Part shown: positions 7,631-15,823 of the stretch, piece by piece | Numbering within the stretch: position 1 is the stretch's first letter | Layout of the letters: each line of letters starts with the position of its first letter | Origin: JACPFV01 sp035526825 | GTDB lineage: Bacteria; Pseudomonadota; Gammaproteobacteria; Nevskiales; Nevskiaceae | NCBI GenBank assembly: GCA_035526825.1 | Contig: DATLBT010000012.1 | Location: forward strand, 1 to 64,000 | Reading direction: 5' to 3' | Length of the DNA: 64,000 bases | Position numbers and translations under genes: made by a program | The notes under the pieces: model-generated | Told to the model about the DNA's origin: nothing | Databases searched by the model: none | What the model saw: the letters and a program-made list of their open reading frames with translations, nothing else

Positions 7631-8683
7631 ATGGAGATCCCAGGCTGGATCAACGAGAGATTTGCTGTAGCGCGACTGGCACCCAAGTCGCGGGAGATGT
7701 ACTGTCAATCCCTGGTGTATTGGGAGCTGTGGCATCGGCTTCGCTTGGGAGGGTCGTCCCCCTTGGCAGACGAGGTACCTCGACCTGTGTCTCCCGAGGC
7801 GGTAGATAAATTCGTCGACGATCATTGCGCGCTCGCTGTCGAGGGTCAGTTGCGAATGCGGATGCCGGAGGCCACTGACCGAGGCCTGCGCGAACAAGGA
7901 TTCAACCGACGTACCGGTTGCATCAGCCCCCGCACCCTTTTCGTCCGCATCGACGCACTGACGCAGTTCCATGCGCTGTGCGGCTTGCGATTCGATCGCC
8001 GGGCCGCCTTCAAACGACGCCAAGAAGTGTTTTCGTTGTGGGAATCGGAACGGGCGCTGGCCGGCGCTCCCAGCGCCGTGCCAATGACGCTCAAGGCGGC
8101 GATCGATGCGTTGATGGCGGTCTGCGGCGAGGATTACGAGGGCCGGCGAGATGCCGCCTTGATCTTGCTGGCGGCGCGCTTGTCCGTGACGCAGATCCGC
8201 GAGACGCGGTGTGGCGACGTCCGTACCGGCTGGGAGGAAGTTCGTGGCGTGTCGCGTTTCATTTCCACAGTGACCGTGGAACACCCTCTGGGCCTGCTGC
8301 AAGACTCGCGATTGCGCTACTGGGACGAGGACGCAGGGATCCTTAAAATCTGGATCGACCTGCGGCGCGCGGACGGCGCAACCGACGACGATCCATTGTT
8401 CCCGCGTCGTTTCACCTGGACAGCCGTCGGAAAGCCCTCCGTTGCCATCTCGGCGAATTGGGTCCAAGCACGCTTTCGGTACCTCGGCGAACGCGCAGGC
8501 GTGGGTGAAATCAATGGTCGCTCGGCGACGACCATGCTGGCGTTGCGCAAGGCCTTCGAGCATGAATATTGGGACCGTTCTTTGCTGGTGGGCGTGGCGA
8601 CGACCACGGGAATGAGTCTGAAAACCGTGCGCGGATATGCGCGTAGGCCAGCGCGCTCTAATGAGGACCGTAGCGGCGGGTGA
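7631..8683 (+). CDS. Degenerate tyrosine-recombinase-like protein B
   Basis: This 350-residue paralogue of the preceding protein opens with the same core-binding pattern (SREMYCQSLVYWELWHRLRL). The shared QLRMRMPEAT block and the SESERALxGAPSAVP-like linker (residues ~137-152) are also present. In the catalytic half, the first Arg position is Ser (ARLSVTQIRE) and the HxxR motif reads LALR. The terminal GMSLKTVRGYARR keeps a Tyr where the nucleophile would be. It is at best partly active. Its 3' end overlaps the convergent tniQ gene by 26 bases, which argues that all three genes evolved as one module. Confidence 0.72.
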   Translation: MEIPGWINERFAVARLAPKSREMYCQSLVYWELWHRLRLGGSSPLADEVPRPVSPEAVDKFVDDHCALAVEGQLRMRMPEATDRGLREQGFNRRTGCISPRTLFVRIDALTQFHALCGLRFDRRAAFKRRQEVFSLWESERALAGAPSAVPMTLKAAIDALMAVCGEDYEGRRDAALILLAARLSVTQIRETRCGDVRTGWEEVRGVSRFISTVTVEHPLGLLQDSRLRYWDEDAGILKIWIDLRRADGATDDDPLFPRRFTWTAVGKPSVAISANWVQARFRYLGERAGVGEINGRSATTMLALRKAFEHEYWDRSLLVGVATTTGMSLKTVRGYARRPARSNEDRSGG

Positions 8684-10067
8684 TATAGATCATTCCCCCC
8701 GCCATTTCTGCCTGCTCACGCAGGTCGTCCCACGTGGCACGCGACTCGTCGCTGCCTTCGGTGCGACCGCAAATGCGACGTAAGCCGTTGTCGGTGCGGA
8801 CAATCGCATCGAAGGCCTCGGCCACGCGCGTTTCCGCGGAGGGGTGCGACAGGTCGTCGAGCGCAACTCGTCGCGCGATCGCGTTGTCCAGCAAGTCGAG
8901 CAAGAACGCTTCGTAATGCGAGCCCGCGGTGTGTGGGTCGGTTCCGCGAGCTAGCAATCGGCGCAAAGCCGTCAGCTCGTTGTTGGTGACCAGGTACGAC
9001 GGGAAACTGAAGACCGGGCCCAGAGGTGTCTCCTCCACCTGTGCACCCTTCCAGGCATCGGGCGTCGACGTCTCGCGCGCCAGCCATGCCCTGAAGCGTT
9101 GCAAGTTCACCAAGGGAACTGCGGTCTGGTAGGCGCCGCGGCGGAACGACCGTCGCATGGCGTCGAGTCGATCTTCATCGACGGAGATCGGCGCCGGGTC
9201 CCATGGTCGAACCTCCACGATCCATCGGCCTACGTTCTGCGTGTGATGTGGCAGCGGCGACGGCACGACAATGCCCTCGCGCGTGAGGGCCTGCAGCATC
9301 GCCGGCAATAGCCCAGGAGACGGCAGCGGCGGAACGCGCGGCGTGGCGACCGCCAGGTACGGCGGATAGGCGATGTGCACCGGACCGGACGTTATGGCTA
9401 CCCGCTCTCTAAGAGCACTCACCCACGCCCATTCCTCGGCCAGGGCGGCGGACAACGCCTCCTCGTCGGGTATGTACAACCCGCTGCTTAGCCCGGCTTG
9501 CAGCGCGCAGCCGCCCGGGCAGTTGAAGGCGCTCTGCCCCGGCGAGCGGGATTGCCACAGCAGGGGCAGCCCGCAATTGGGACAACGGTGCACCAGTGCC
9601 TCGCCGTGAACGGGGCAGCGCTCTAGAAGATCCACCTGCATCGCGTAGCTGTGGGTTCCTGCAGCGATGCAGCTCGGGCACAAGCGCAAGCACTCAGACG
9701 GCGTGCTCGACATCTCGGGATAGGGGTGCCAGGCCAGCGCGCGGAACTTGAGATCGGGGTTTGGCACCTGTTCTTGGAGCGGCTCCGGAAGTGCAATGTC
9801 AGCGACTTGCACCTGATGCGGGGAGAAGGCCCAACGCACCCACGTCGCCGGCAGCCGGTTCCGGATTTCGGCCTCGTTGAACAGGTTCGCGCGGATGAGA
9901 CGGCACACATAGGCGTACCAGGACTCGAACGGCCGTTCCACAGTGTCGAAGCCGATCAGGCTCTCGATTGGCGCAGAGGCATCGGCACCCTGGAAACGCA
10001 GGTCGTCCGTGTAGTCCGCCGGGCTCGCGTCGTCGGGACCTCGTTGCGTCGAATGGGGCGCATTCAT
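8658..10067 (-). CDS. tniQ: TniQ-family transposon targeting protein
   Basis: TniQ/TnsD proteins select the target site in Tn5053- and Tn7-like transposition. The 469-residue product starts at ATG 10067. It has the TniQ zinc-binding pattern CPSC (130-133), CPVHG (151-155), CPNC (162-165) and CPGGC (183-187), with a FESWYAYVCRLIRANLF block (about 47-63) before it. The frame is open 38 codons further upstream, but that stretch is Gly/Arg-rich and not conserved-looking. TniQ normally accompanies a DDE transposase (TniA) and an ATPase (TniB). Neither is adjacent here; instead it faces two recombinase-like genes. Confidence 0.88.
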   Translation of the reverse strand: MNAPHSTQRGPDDASPADYTDDLRFQGADASAPIESLIGFDTVERPFESWYAYVCRLIRANLFNEAEIRNRLPATWVRWAFSPHQVQVADIALPEPLQEQVPNPDLKFRALAWHPYPEMSSTPSECLRLCPSCIAAGTHSYAMQVDLLERCPVHGEALVHRCPNCGLPLLWQSRSPGQSAFNCPGGCALQAGLSSGLYIPDEEALSAALAEEWAWVSALRERVAITSGPVHIAYPPYLAVATPRVPPLPSPGLLPAMLQALTREGIVVPSPLPHHTQNVGRWIVEVRPWDPAPISVDEDRLDAMRRSFRRGAYQTAVPLVNLQRFRAWLARETSTPDAWKGAQVEETPLGPVFSFPSYLVTNNELTALRRLLARGTDPHTAGSHYEAFLLDLLDNAIARRVALDDLSHPSAETRVAEAFDAIVRTDNGLRRICGRTEGSDESRATWDDLREQAEMAGGMIYITRRYGPH

Positions 10068-10213
10068 AGCACGAATCACCTCTATACGATTCGCTCCAGA
10101 TCCTCGTCCAGCTGGGCGGCGCTGACCTCCGCCTCCTCGAGCCACGCCGGCAATTTGTTTACCGCAGAGGAACCGGAGCATCTCCTGCGGAGATTCGGTA
10201 CATCCGCTGCAGT

Positions 10214-10302
10214 AGTCCCTGCTCAGCGGATGACAGTTGCAGAACTTCCCGCTCAGCCGTCAACGCTAAGCAGAAGTCCTTGCACAGCGGCTGTTAGTTG
10301 CA
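10214..10302. repeat. Imperfect ~30-bp direct repeats upstream of tniQ
   Basis: Copies at 10214-10241 and 10275-10302 agree at 23 of 28 positions; they share CAGCGG and end in AGTTGCA. A weaker copy starts near 10244, so the period is about 30.5 bases. On the minus strand copy 1 contains GCAACTGTCATCC, close to GCAATCTGTATCC of the repeats at 6368-6509, which lie in the opposite orientation. The two clusters could therefore be inverted binding sites bounding the 6.3-10.3 kb module. They could also be an operator for tniQ. No gene is seen in 10068-10372. Confidence 0.6.
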
Positions 10303-10372
10303 CGTCCATCTGCGCGAATTCAGAAGGGCTCCGCAGACCTGAGCTCCACAGAATCCGCCGTGTGCGTACCTC

Positions 10373-10561
10373 CTACAGCCCTTCGATCAACGTACGCGTC
10401 GGCCGGTAGTCCTTCTCGAACTCACGCGTGCGTTCCTTCAGCCACTTCAACTGCGCCGGTGTGAAGTCCGGCGCATCGGCTATCGATTCAGCTCGTGCCT
10501 GGTTGAGGTCGTGCTGCCCAAGGGCGACGCGAGCCTTCTTTGGGTTCTCGACTTCTTTCAT
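10373..10561 (-). CDS. Small hypothetical protein
   Basis: A 62-residue charged protein with the central segment APDFTPAQLKWLKERTREFE, which would form an amphipathic helix. No family is recognised. It starts at ATG 10561. It follows another small gene in the same orientation, with 72 bases between them, and precedes the tniQ repeat region. Confidence 0.45.
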   Translation of the reverse strand: MKEVENPKKARVALGQHDLNQARAESIADAPDFTPAQLKWLKERTREFEKDYRPTRTLIEGL

Positions 10562-10633
10562 GGCATCAGGGACCTATCACATGCCGCGCAGTTGCTTCGC
10601 TCGGCAAAACCAGCAGTTGAACCATCAGGAACG

Positions 10634-10987
10634 TCAGTAGAAATCACTCCGGCCCTGCTGAAAGCGATCGTACGCCTCCCGAATCTCCTCTTGGGTAGGC
10701 GTGTGGAACGAGGTGGGATGACGAATTCGCCAAGCGACGCGATACCACGGCTCGAATTCCTCGAACTCAAAGTGAAAACCGGCCCGGGCCGCGTCGTACT
10801 CCGGATCGATCGCGGTGTCCGGGTCGAGTGCCAAGGCGCGAAGACGTCCGACCGTGGTATCGGCCTGACGCGCGGCGTCGGCCGGATCGCCGCCGCTTTG
10901 AACAAAGGCCACGCACCACACCAGTCGCTCCCGCTCGGACAATCGGGCCCAGGGAAGGAACGAGTGCGATGCAGGATCGGGAGGCAT
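10634..10987 (-). CDS. Hypothetical protein
   Basis: A 117-residue soluble protein of unknown family. An N-terminal helical segment (ARLSERERLVWCVAFVQSGG, then ADAARQADTTVGRLRALA) looks like a small helix-turn-helix, followed by an aromatic, acidic C-terminus (FHFEFEEFEPWYRVAWRIRH). This could be a terminase-small-subunit or regulator-like DNA-binding fold, but that is only an impression. It lies downstream of the KfrA-like gene on the same strand, 40 bases away, and may be cotranscribed with it. Confidence 0.55.
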   Translation of the reverse strand: MPPDPASHSFLPWARLSERERLVWCVAFVQSGGDPADAARQADTTVGRLRALALDPDTAIDPEYDAARAGFHFEFEEFEPWYRVAWRIRHPTSFHTPTQEEIREAYDRFQQGRSDFY

Positions 10988-11027
10988 GGTCGTCGGGTCC
11001 GGCGTGCTCGCGGGGAATGGCGCTACG

Positions 11028-11903
11028 TTACTTCGTCGATCGCACCCGCGGCGCTTGGGGCACCCTTTTGGCGGTGGCGACGGGGCGGGCTTTGGCAGGC
11101 TGAGTCAGGCGCTTCAGCTGCGCCCCGAGCGTCTCGGCCCGGGCCGCCTGCGCACTGGCCTCGCGTTGGGCGACGTGCATCGCGCGCTGTGCGTCGCGCA
11201 GCGCGGTGGCGTGGTGTCGCGACTGCGTGGCCGCCTCGGCCTTGAGCGCCCTGGCCTCCTGGCGCAGCCGATCGATCTCGGCGTGGGCGCGGTCCTCGAC
11301 CTGGACCACGTGCGTCCGCAAGGCCTCGCGCTCGGTCGCGGCCGCCGTGCGCGCGTCCTCTGCCTGCTGCACGACTAAATGGTGGCGGGCCAAGGTGGCG
11401 TCCAAGCGCACGGAAAGGGCCTGCAGCTCGGCCTGCTGGTCGGCTCGCTCGCGCAGCAAGTCACTGTTGCGCTGTTCGCTGATGGCTAGGGCGGACTGGT
11501 AGGCCGTGGCTTCGCCCTGGGACCGAAGGAGCTGTGTCTCCAAGCGCGCGCGCTGGGCGCGCTCCTCGGCGCTGGCGGCTTCGGCCTTGGCCAGGACGTC
11601 GGCGACCGCGGCCCGCTCGGGCGCCACCAGGGCCTCGCCGTGCGCGCGCCCGGCCTCGAGGGCGGTATGCCAAGCGTGCGCGAAGGCCTCGCCCACCGGC
11701 GTCGGCACGGACGGAAGGCCTTGAACCTGCGTCAGCCGCTGCGCGAGCTGCGCCCACCAGCTCTCGAGCACCGGCGCCAGCGCGTTGGGCGAGCCGCGCC
11801 CGAGCGCCCCGCGCACGCGCTCGACCGTGGGTCGCTCGCCGTCGGCGAGCAACGCGTCGGCGGCCTGGAACACCTCGTCCTGCGGAACCCCTCTCCTGGC
11901 CAT
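11028..11903 (-). CDS. KfrA-like DNA-binding coiled-coil protein
   Basis: The 291-residue product has the KfrA N-terminal DNA-binding domain (about residues 5-100: EVFQAADALLADGERPTVER, then VRGALGRGSPNALAPVLESW). A long Ala/Glu/Arg-rich coiled coil (about 105-270) and a basic tail follow. KfrA proteins of plasmids bind operators at their own promoter and help stabilise plasmids; chromosomal relatives sit beside integrases in islands. It is divergent from the integrase at 12012. The 108-base gap holds a 37-bp palindrome that either protein could bind. ATG 11903 begins MARRG, typical of the family. Confidence 0.82.
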   Translation of the reverse strand: MARRGVPQDEVFQAADALLADGERPTVERVRGALGRGSPNALAPVLESWWAQLAQRLTQVQGLPSVPTPVGEAFAHAWHTALEAGRAHGEALVAPERAAVADVLAKAEAASAEERAQRARLETQLLRSQGEATAYQSALAISEQRNSDLLRERADQQAELQALSVRLDATLARHHLVVQQAEDARTAAATEREALRTHVVQVEDRAHAEIDRLRQEARALKAEAATQSRHHATALRDAQRAMHVAQREASAQAARAETLGAQLKRLTQPAKARPVATAKRVPQAPRVRSTK

Positions 11904-11941
11904 GGATTGCCCTCCGACGCGACCGCCCTGCCCCGTTGACC

Positions 11942-11978
11942 GTCTACCGCCGATAAGGGATAGTTATCAGCAGTAGAC
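11942..11978. promoter_or_regulatory. 37-bp palindrome: recombination core or KfrA operator
   Basis: On the minus strand the left arm GTCTACTGCTGATAA is followed by the 7-base spacer CTATCCC and then TTATCGGCGGTAGAC. The 15-base arms pair at all but two positions. This geometry, two inverted recombinase arms around a 6-8-base spacer, is that of a tyrosine-recombinase core site. It lies 33 bases from the integrase start, where attP normally is. It could equally be the autoregulatory operator of the divergent KfrA-like protein. Confidence 0.6.
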
Positions 11979-11983
11979 ACCCT

Positions 11984-12018
11984 ATTTCATATAAACTAGT
12001 ACATTCAACATATGAAAT
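11984..12018. promoter_or_regulatory. Inverted repeat over the integrase start
   Basis: The 9-base arms ATTTCATAT (11984-11992) and ATATGAAAT (12010-12018) are perfect complements separated by 17 bases, in an AT-rich pocket. The right arm contains the integrase ATG at 12012. It may be an operator or a translation-controlling hairpin for integrase expression. Confidence 0.4.
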
Positions 12019-13103
12019 CTAACACATTTCAGCCCGTCTCCGCTCTGCACCCGACGCTCAAGCCCGACCGACTTGCGGCGCAGGCGGCCGAGGCCGTGCG
12101 CGAGCTGTTGGCCGAAGCGGCTGCCGCAAACACAACGCGCAGCTATGCCAGCGCCCTGCGCTACTGGGCGGCGTGGTTCCAGGGACGCTTCGGCGTGGCG
12201 ATTTCGCTGCCGGTGCCGGAAACCGCGGTCGTGCAGTTCGTCGTTGACCACCTGCCGAGGCGGAACAAGGCCGGCGTGATGGCGTGGGAATTGCCGGAGA
12301 CCCTGGATGCGCAACTGGTCGACGCCGGTCTGAAGAAAAAGCCGGGCGCCTTCAAGCTCAACACCGTGGTCCATCGCGTCGCCGTGCTGTCGGCCGCGCA
12401 CCAGGCCCACAAGGCCGCCAACCCGTGCGAGCAGCCCGCGGTGCGCCATTTGCTGGCGCGTGGCCGCCGCGCCGCGGTCAAGCGCGGCGATCGCCCGCAC
12501 AAGAAGACCGCCATCACCAAACCGGAGCTTGAGGCGCTGCTGGCCACGTGCGATGACTCGCTCGAGGGCGTGCGTGACCGGGCGATCCTGTATTTCGGCT
12601 TCGCCAGCGGCGGACGCCGGCGCAGCGAGATCGCCGCGGCCGACTGGATGGACCTGCGACGTATCAATGCGACCGACTTCATCTACCGGCTCGAGCACAG
12701 CAAGACCCGCCAGACCGGCGCCAGTGCAGCCGTCGACGACACGCCCGACAAGCCGGTGCTCGGCCGCGCCGGCGCCGCGCTCGACGCTTGGCTGCGCGCC
12801 GCGAATATCACTACCGGCCCTCTCTTCCGCCGTCTCTGGGGCGATCGCGTGGGGCCGGCGTTGTCGGCCAAGGCGGTGGCGGCGATCGTGCAGCGTCGCG
12901 CCGCGCAGGCCGGCCTGGCCGGGGATTTTGGCGGGCACAGCCTGCGCTCGGGCTTCATCACCGAGGGCGGTCGCCAAGGCATCGCCCTGCCCGCGCTGAT
13001 GGCCCTCACCGACCATCGCTCCGTCAAGCAGGCGATGGACTACTTCCAATCTGGCAGCGCCACCACCAATCCGGCGGCGCGCATGCTTGAGGCCGAGTCG
13101 TGA
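12012..13103 (+). CDS. Intact tyrosine recombinase / integrase
   Basis: This 363-residue site-specific recombinase retains all catalytic residues. R203 is in GGRRRSE, K231 in HSKTRQTG, H309 and R312 in GHSLRSG, H335 in TDHRS, and the nucleophile Y344 in MDYFQ. An N-terminal core-binding domain spans about residues 25-150. It should integrate or excise the surrounding island through a core site, for which the palindrome at 11942-11978 is a candidate. The first residues overlap an inverted repeat that contains the ATG. It is divergent from the KfrA-like gene, a common pairing in integrative elements. Confidence 0.9.
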   Translation: MKSNTFQPVSALHPTLKPDRLAAQAAEAVRELLAEAAAANTTRSYASALRYWAAWFQGRFGVAISLPVPETAVVQFVVDHLPRRNKAGVMAWELPETLDAQLVDAGLKKKPGAFKLNTVVHRVAVLSAAHQAHKAANPCEQPAVRHLLARGRRAAVKRGDRPHKKTAITKPELEALLATCDDSLEGVRDRAILYFGFASGGRRRSEIAAADWMDLRRINATDFIYRLEHSKTRQTGASAAVDDTPDKPVLGRAGAALDAWLRAANITTGPLFRRLWGDRVGPALSAKAVAAIVQRRAAQAGLAGDFGGHSLRSGFITEGGRQGIALPALMALTDHRSVKQAMDYFQSGSATTNPAARMLEAES

Positions 13104-13188
13104 CCGGCCCCGGACCACTAGCTAGACTTCACGCGCCGTCTCAGCGCCTGGGACAACTCACCACCATCCTGCAGAGAAGGACCAGCGC

Positions 13189-13938
13189 ATGACGACCACG
13201 TCCAAGATCGAATGGACCGAGCAGACCTGGAACCCAATCGTCGGGTGCACCAAGATCTCGGCCGGCTGCAAGAACTGCTACGCCGAAACCCTCGCCCGCC
13301 GCCTCAAAGCCATGGGCACGGCCGGCTACGAGAACGGTTTTGCCCTGACGCTGCTGCCGAATCGGCTCGAGGAGCCGCTCAAGCGCAAAAAGCCCACCAC
13401 CTACTTCGTCAATTCGATGTCGGACCTGTTCCACGAGAAGGTGCCCGACACCTACATCGAGCAAATCGTCGCGGTCATGGCCGCCACGCCGCAGCACTCC
13501 TACCAGGTGCTGACCAAGCGGGCCGCGCGCATGGCGCGCTTCTTCCGTACGCGCCACGTGCCAGCCAACGTCTGGTTGGGCGTATCGGTCGAGAACCGTC
13601 GCCATGGCGTGCCGCGCATCGACTATCTGCGCACCATCAACGCCGGCATCCGCTTCCTGTCGGTCGAACCGCTGCTCGAGGACGTCGGGGCGCTGGACTT
13701 GACCGGGATCCACTGGGTCATCGTGGGCGGCGAGTCCGGGCCCAAGGCGCGGCCGATGGCGCCCGAATGGGCCGAATCGGTCCGGCTGCAGTGCCAAGAC
13801 CAGGAGGTCGCGTTCTTCTTCAAGCAGTGGGGCGGCTGGGGTGCCGACGGCAAGCGCCGGGCCAAGGCCAAAAACGGCCGGCTGCTCAATGGGCGCACCT
13901 GGGACGAGATGCCGGCCGCGGTCGCCGCCATGGCCTGA
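13189..13938 (+). CDS. DUF5131 / Gp37-Gp68 three-Cys-motif protein
   Basis: The 249-residue protein belongs to the DUF5131 (phage Gp37/Gp68) family. The N-terminal motif C20-x6-C27-xx-C30 (GCTKISAGCKNCYAE) is the three-cysteine signature, probably an iron-sulfur site of radical-SAM type. Conserved WNPIVGC, VLTKRA, WLGVSVEN, FLSVEPLLE and VGGESGP blocks are visible. Its gene is followed 82 bases later by the TcmP gene, its usual genomic partner (TcmP means three-Cys-motif partner). The biochemical role is unknown. The pair is typically found in mobile and defence regions. Confidence 0.88.
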   Translation: MTTTSKIEWTEQTWNPIVGCTKISAGCKNCYAETLARRLKAMGTAGYENGFALTLLPNRLEEPLKRKKPTTYFVNSMSDLFHEKVPDTYIEQIVAVMAATPQHSYQVLTKRAARMARFFRTRHVPANVWLGVSVENRRHGVPRIDYLRTINAGIRFLSVEPLLEDVGALDLTGIHWVIVGGESGPKARPMAPEWAESVRLQCQDQEVAFFFKQWGGWGADGKRRAKAKNGRLLNGRTWDEMPAAVAAMA

Positions 13939-14020
13939 AGACGGTCAAAAGCAGGTAGTTTTGCCGCTTTTCGTGCCCGGGCGCGTAAGCTGACCTGAGC
14001 TCCCGCGGACAGGACGGTCG

Positions 14021-15304
14021 GTGGTCAAGAAAGCCTACGAATGGAAGGCCGACGGCGCCCCCGCGCAAATCGCCCAGCACAGCGTCGCCAAGCACGAGGT
14101 CCTCAAGGCCTACCTGCTCGAGTACCTGCAGACCCTGGTCAGCTCGCCGCACCAGGACACCATGCGCGTCACCCTCGTCGACGGTTTCGCCGGCGGCGGC
14201 GTCTACGACCACGAAGACACCGGCGAGCGCGTGCTCGGCTCCCCGTTCGCTTTCCTCAACACCGTGCGCGAAGCCGAAGCGCTGATGAGCCTGCAGCGCA
14301 ATAAGCCGCTGCAGATGCTGGTGGACTACATCTTCGTCGAGAAAAACCGCGACGGCTTTGCCTCGCTGGAGAAAACCTTGCGCGAGGAAGGTTTCGGTGG
14401 GCGGTTCGGCACCGACATCCACCTGCACGCCGGCGGCTTTGAAGACTACGCGCAGAAGATCATCGAGTTCATCAAGAGCAAGAGCCCGCGTGCGGGCCGC
14501 TCGCTGTTCCTGCTCGACCAGTACGGTTACAAGGACGTGCCGCTGCCGCTGATCCGCAACATCCTCAGCGAACTGCCGCGCTCGGAGGTCATCCTGACCT
14601 TCGCGGTCGACTCCTTCATCAACTTCGTCAGCGACACCCCGCAATCGCGCAAGACCCTGCAGGCCATGGGCATCCCCAACGTGTTCCAGGGCCGCTCGGT
14701 GCGCGAGATCAAGGACAGTGAGCCAGAATTTCGCCTCTTCATCCAGAGCAGCCTCTACCGCAGCCTCATTGATGCGACGGGCGCCAAGTACTACACGGTG
14801 TTCTTCATCCGCACGACCGGCCACGGCGACTACTGGCTGGTGCACCTGTCGCAGCACCCCCGCGCCCGCGACGTCATGACCGGCGTGCACTGGAAGAGCA
14901 ACAACGACTTCTTGCACTACGGCGGCGCCGGTATCGACATGTTCCAAGGCGCGATGCTGGGTTACCAGACGCGCAAGGACGACGACTTCATGGGTCAGAG
15001 CGCCCTGCCCTTCGGCTTCGATGATCCCGCCGGCGAGGCGAGCATCAAGGCGCTGATGGAGCAGCTGCCGCGTCTCATCTACGCGCGCGAAGAAGGGCTG
15101 ACCTTCGGTGAGTTGTTCGCCACAACCTGCAATACCTCGCCGGCTGATAGTGGCAAGTACAAGGACGCTCTCGGACGGCTGATCGAGCTCAAGGAGATCG
15201 ACGCGTTCTCGATCGACGGCAAGCGTCGCCTGAAGGCCACGACCTTGACCGACGCGGACCGGCTCACGCCGACCCGGCAATCGAAGCTGTTCTCGGGCGA
15301 CTAG
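14021..15304 (+). CDS. tcmP: TcmP, three-Cys-motif partner protein
   Basis: The 427-residue product matches the three-Cys-motif partner family: QHSVAKHEVLKAYLLEYLQT near the N-terminus, LVDGFAGGGVY (about residues 51-61) and a central SLFLLDQYGYKDVPL block. The glycine-rich segment preceded by an acidic residue resembles an S-adenosylmethionine-binding loop, so a methyltransferase-like fold is possible. The start is GTG 14021 after an AGGACGG ribosome site. Its TAG stop overlaps the convergent nuclease-like gene within a shared CTAG (15301-15304). Confidence 0.85.
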   Translation: MVKKAYEWKADGAPAQIAQHSVAKHEVLKAYLLEYLQTLVSSPHQDTMRVTLVDGFAGGGVYDHEDTGERVLGSPFAFLNTVREAEALMSLQRNKPLQMLVDYIFVEKNRDGFASLEKTLREEGFGGRFGTDIHLHAGGFEDYAQKIIEFIKSKSPRAGRSLFLLDQYGYKDVPLPLIRNILSELPRSEVILTFAVDSFINFVSDTPQSRKTLQAMGIPNVFQGRSVREIKDSEPEFRLFIQSSLYRSLIDATGAKYYTVFFIRTTGHGDYWLVHLSQHPRARDVMTGVHWKSNNDFLHYGGAGIDMFQGAMLGYQTRKDDDFMGQSALPFGFDDPAGEASIKALMEQLPRLIYAREEGLTFGELFATTCNTSPADSGKYKDALGRLIELKEIDAFSIDGKRRLKATTLTDADRLTPTRQSKLFSGD

Positions 15305-15810
15305 TTGACCCAGACCGCCTGCGCGACGCCCGGATCCGGGCCGACACGCAGCTCGATAAAGATCGCATGCACGTACTGCAGCCGCGGATCGTGCTTGTAG
15401 GCCTCCAGCTTCTGGAAGTCGACATGATCGTCCACCTGGCTGCTCGTCTTCTTAAATTCCATCACCAGGTAGTTGTCCGTGGTGTCACGGTGGTGAGCGA
15501 TCACGTCCGGATACACGGTCTTCCCATCGGTATCGGCGATGTCCCCTTGCAGTTCAAGCAGCTTAAGCCTTTCGAGCAGCATCATGATGCGCTTGGGGTC
15601 AGGCCCGTTGCGGTAGTACTCGCAGTCGACGTGCCAGTTGGGCAGCGCGGCTTGCAGGTACATGCCGAAGCGATGGGTCAGCGAGCGCTCGTTCGCGTCG
15701 ACACGCAACAGGTGTTCGTCGCGCTCCAACAGGGCATTCAGTGCCTGCGCGATCGCCGCGCCGGGCTCGCGTTGCATAAGAATCTCGCGGATATCGTCGG
15801 AGATCGGCAT
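15301..15810 (-). CDS. Putative PD-(D/E)XK nuclease-like protein
   Basis: A 169-residue soluble protein with the nuclease pattern P101-D102 (VYPDVIAHH) and E118-F-K120 (LVMEFKK), preceded by an N-terminal helix with E41. This is the layout of small PD-(D/E)XK proteins, some of which are restriction or repair nucleases. It is the last of a minus-strand series after the type IIG gene and a 100-residue protein, so it may be an accessory subunit of that system. It is convergent with tcmP. The fold is called from motifs only. Confidence 0.62.
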   Translation of the reverse strand: MPISDDIREILMQREPGAAIAQALNALLERDEHLLRVDANERSLTHRFGMYLQAALPNWHVDCEYYRNGPDPKRIMMLLERLKLLELQGDIADTDGKTVYPDVIAHHRDTTDNYLVMEFKKTSSQVDDHVDFQKLEAYKHDPRLQYVHAIFIELRVGPDPGVAQAVWVN

Positions 15811-15823
15811 AGCGCAGGGACGG

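Noticed and set aside
7481..8563. 360-codon minus-strand frame opposite recombinase-like protein B
   Set aside because: The plus frame shows integrase-fold segments shared with its neighbour; the antisense frame has none and no ribosome site.
10214..10302. 30-bp-period repeats considered as a CRISPR remnant
   Set aside because: The repeats are contiguous and imperfect with no spacers, so they are tandem direct repeats.
13886..15280. 464-codon minus-strand frame opposite tcmP
   Set aside because: Asp/Val/Glu-rich shadow caused by high GC; tcmP has family-wide motifs on the plus strand.
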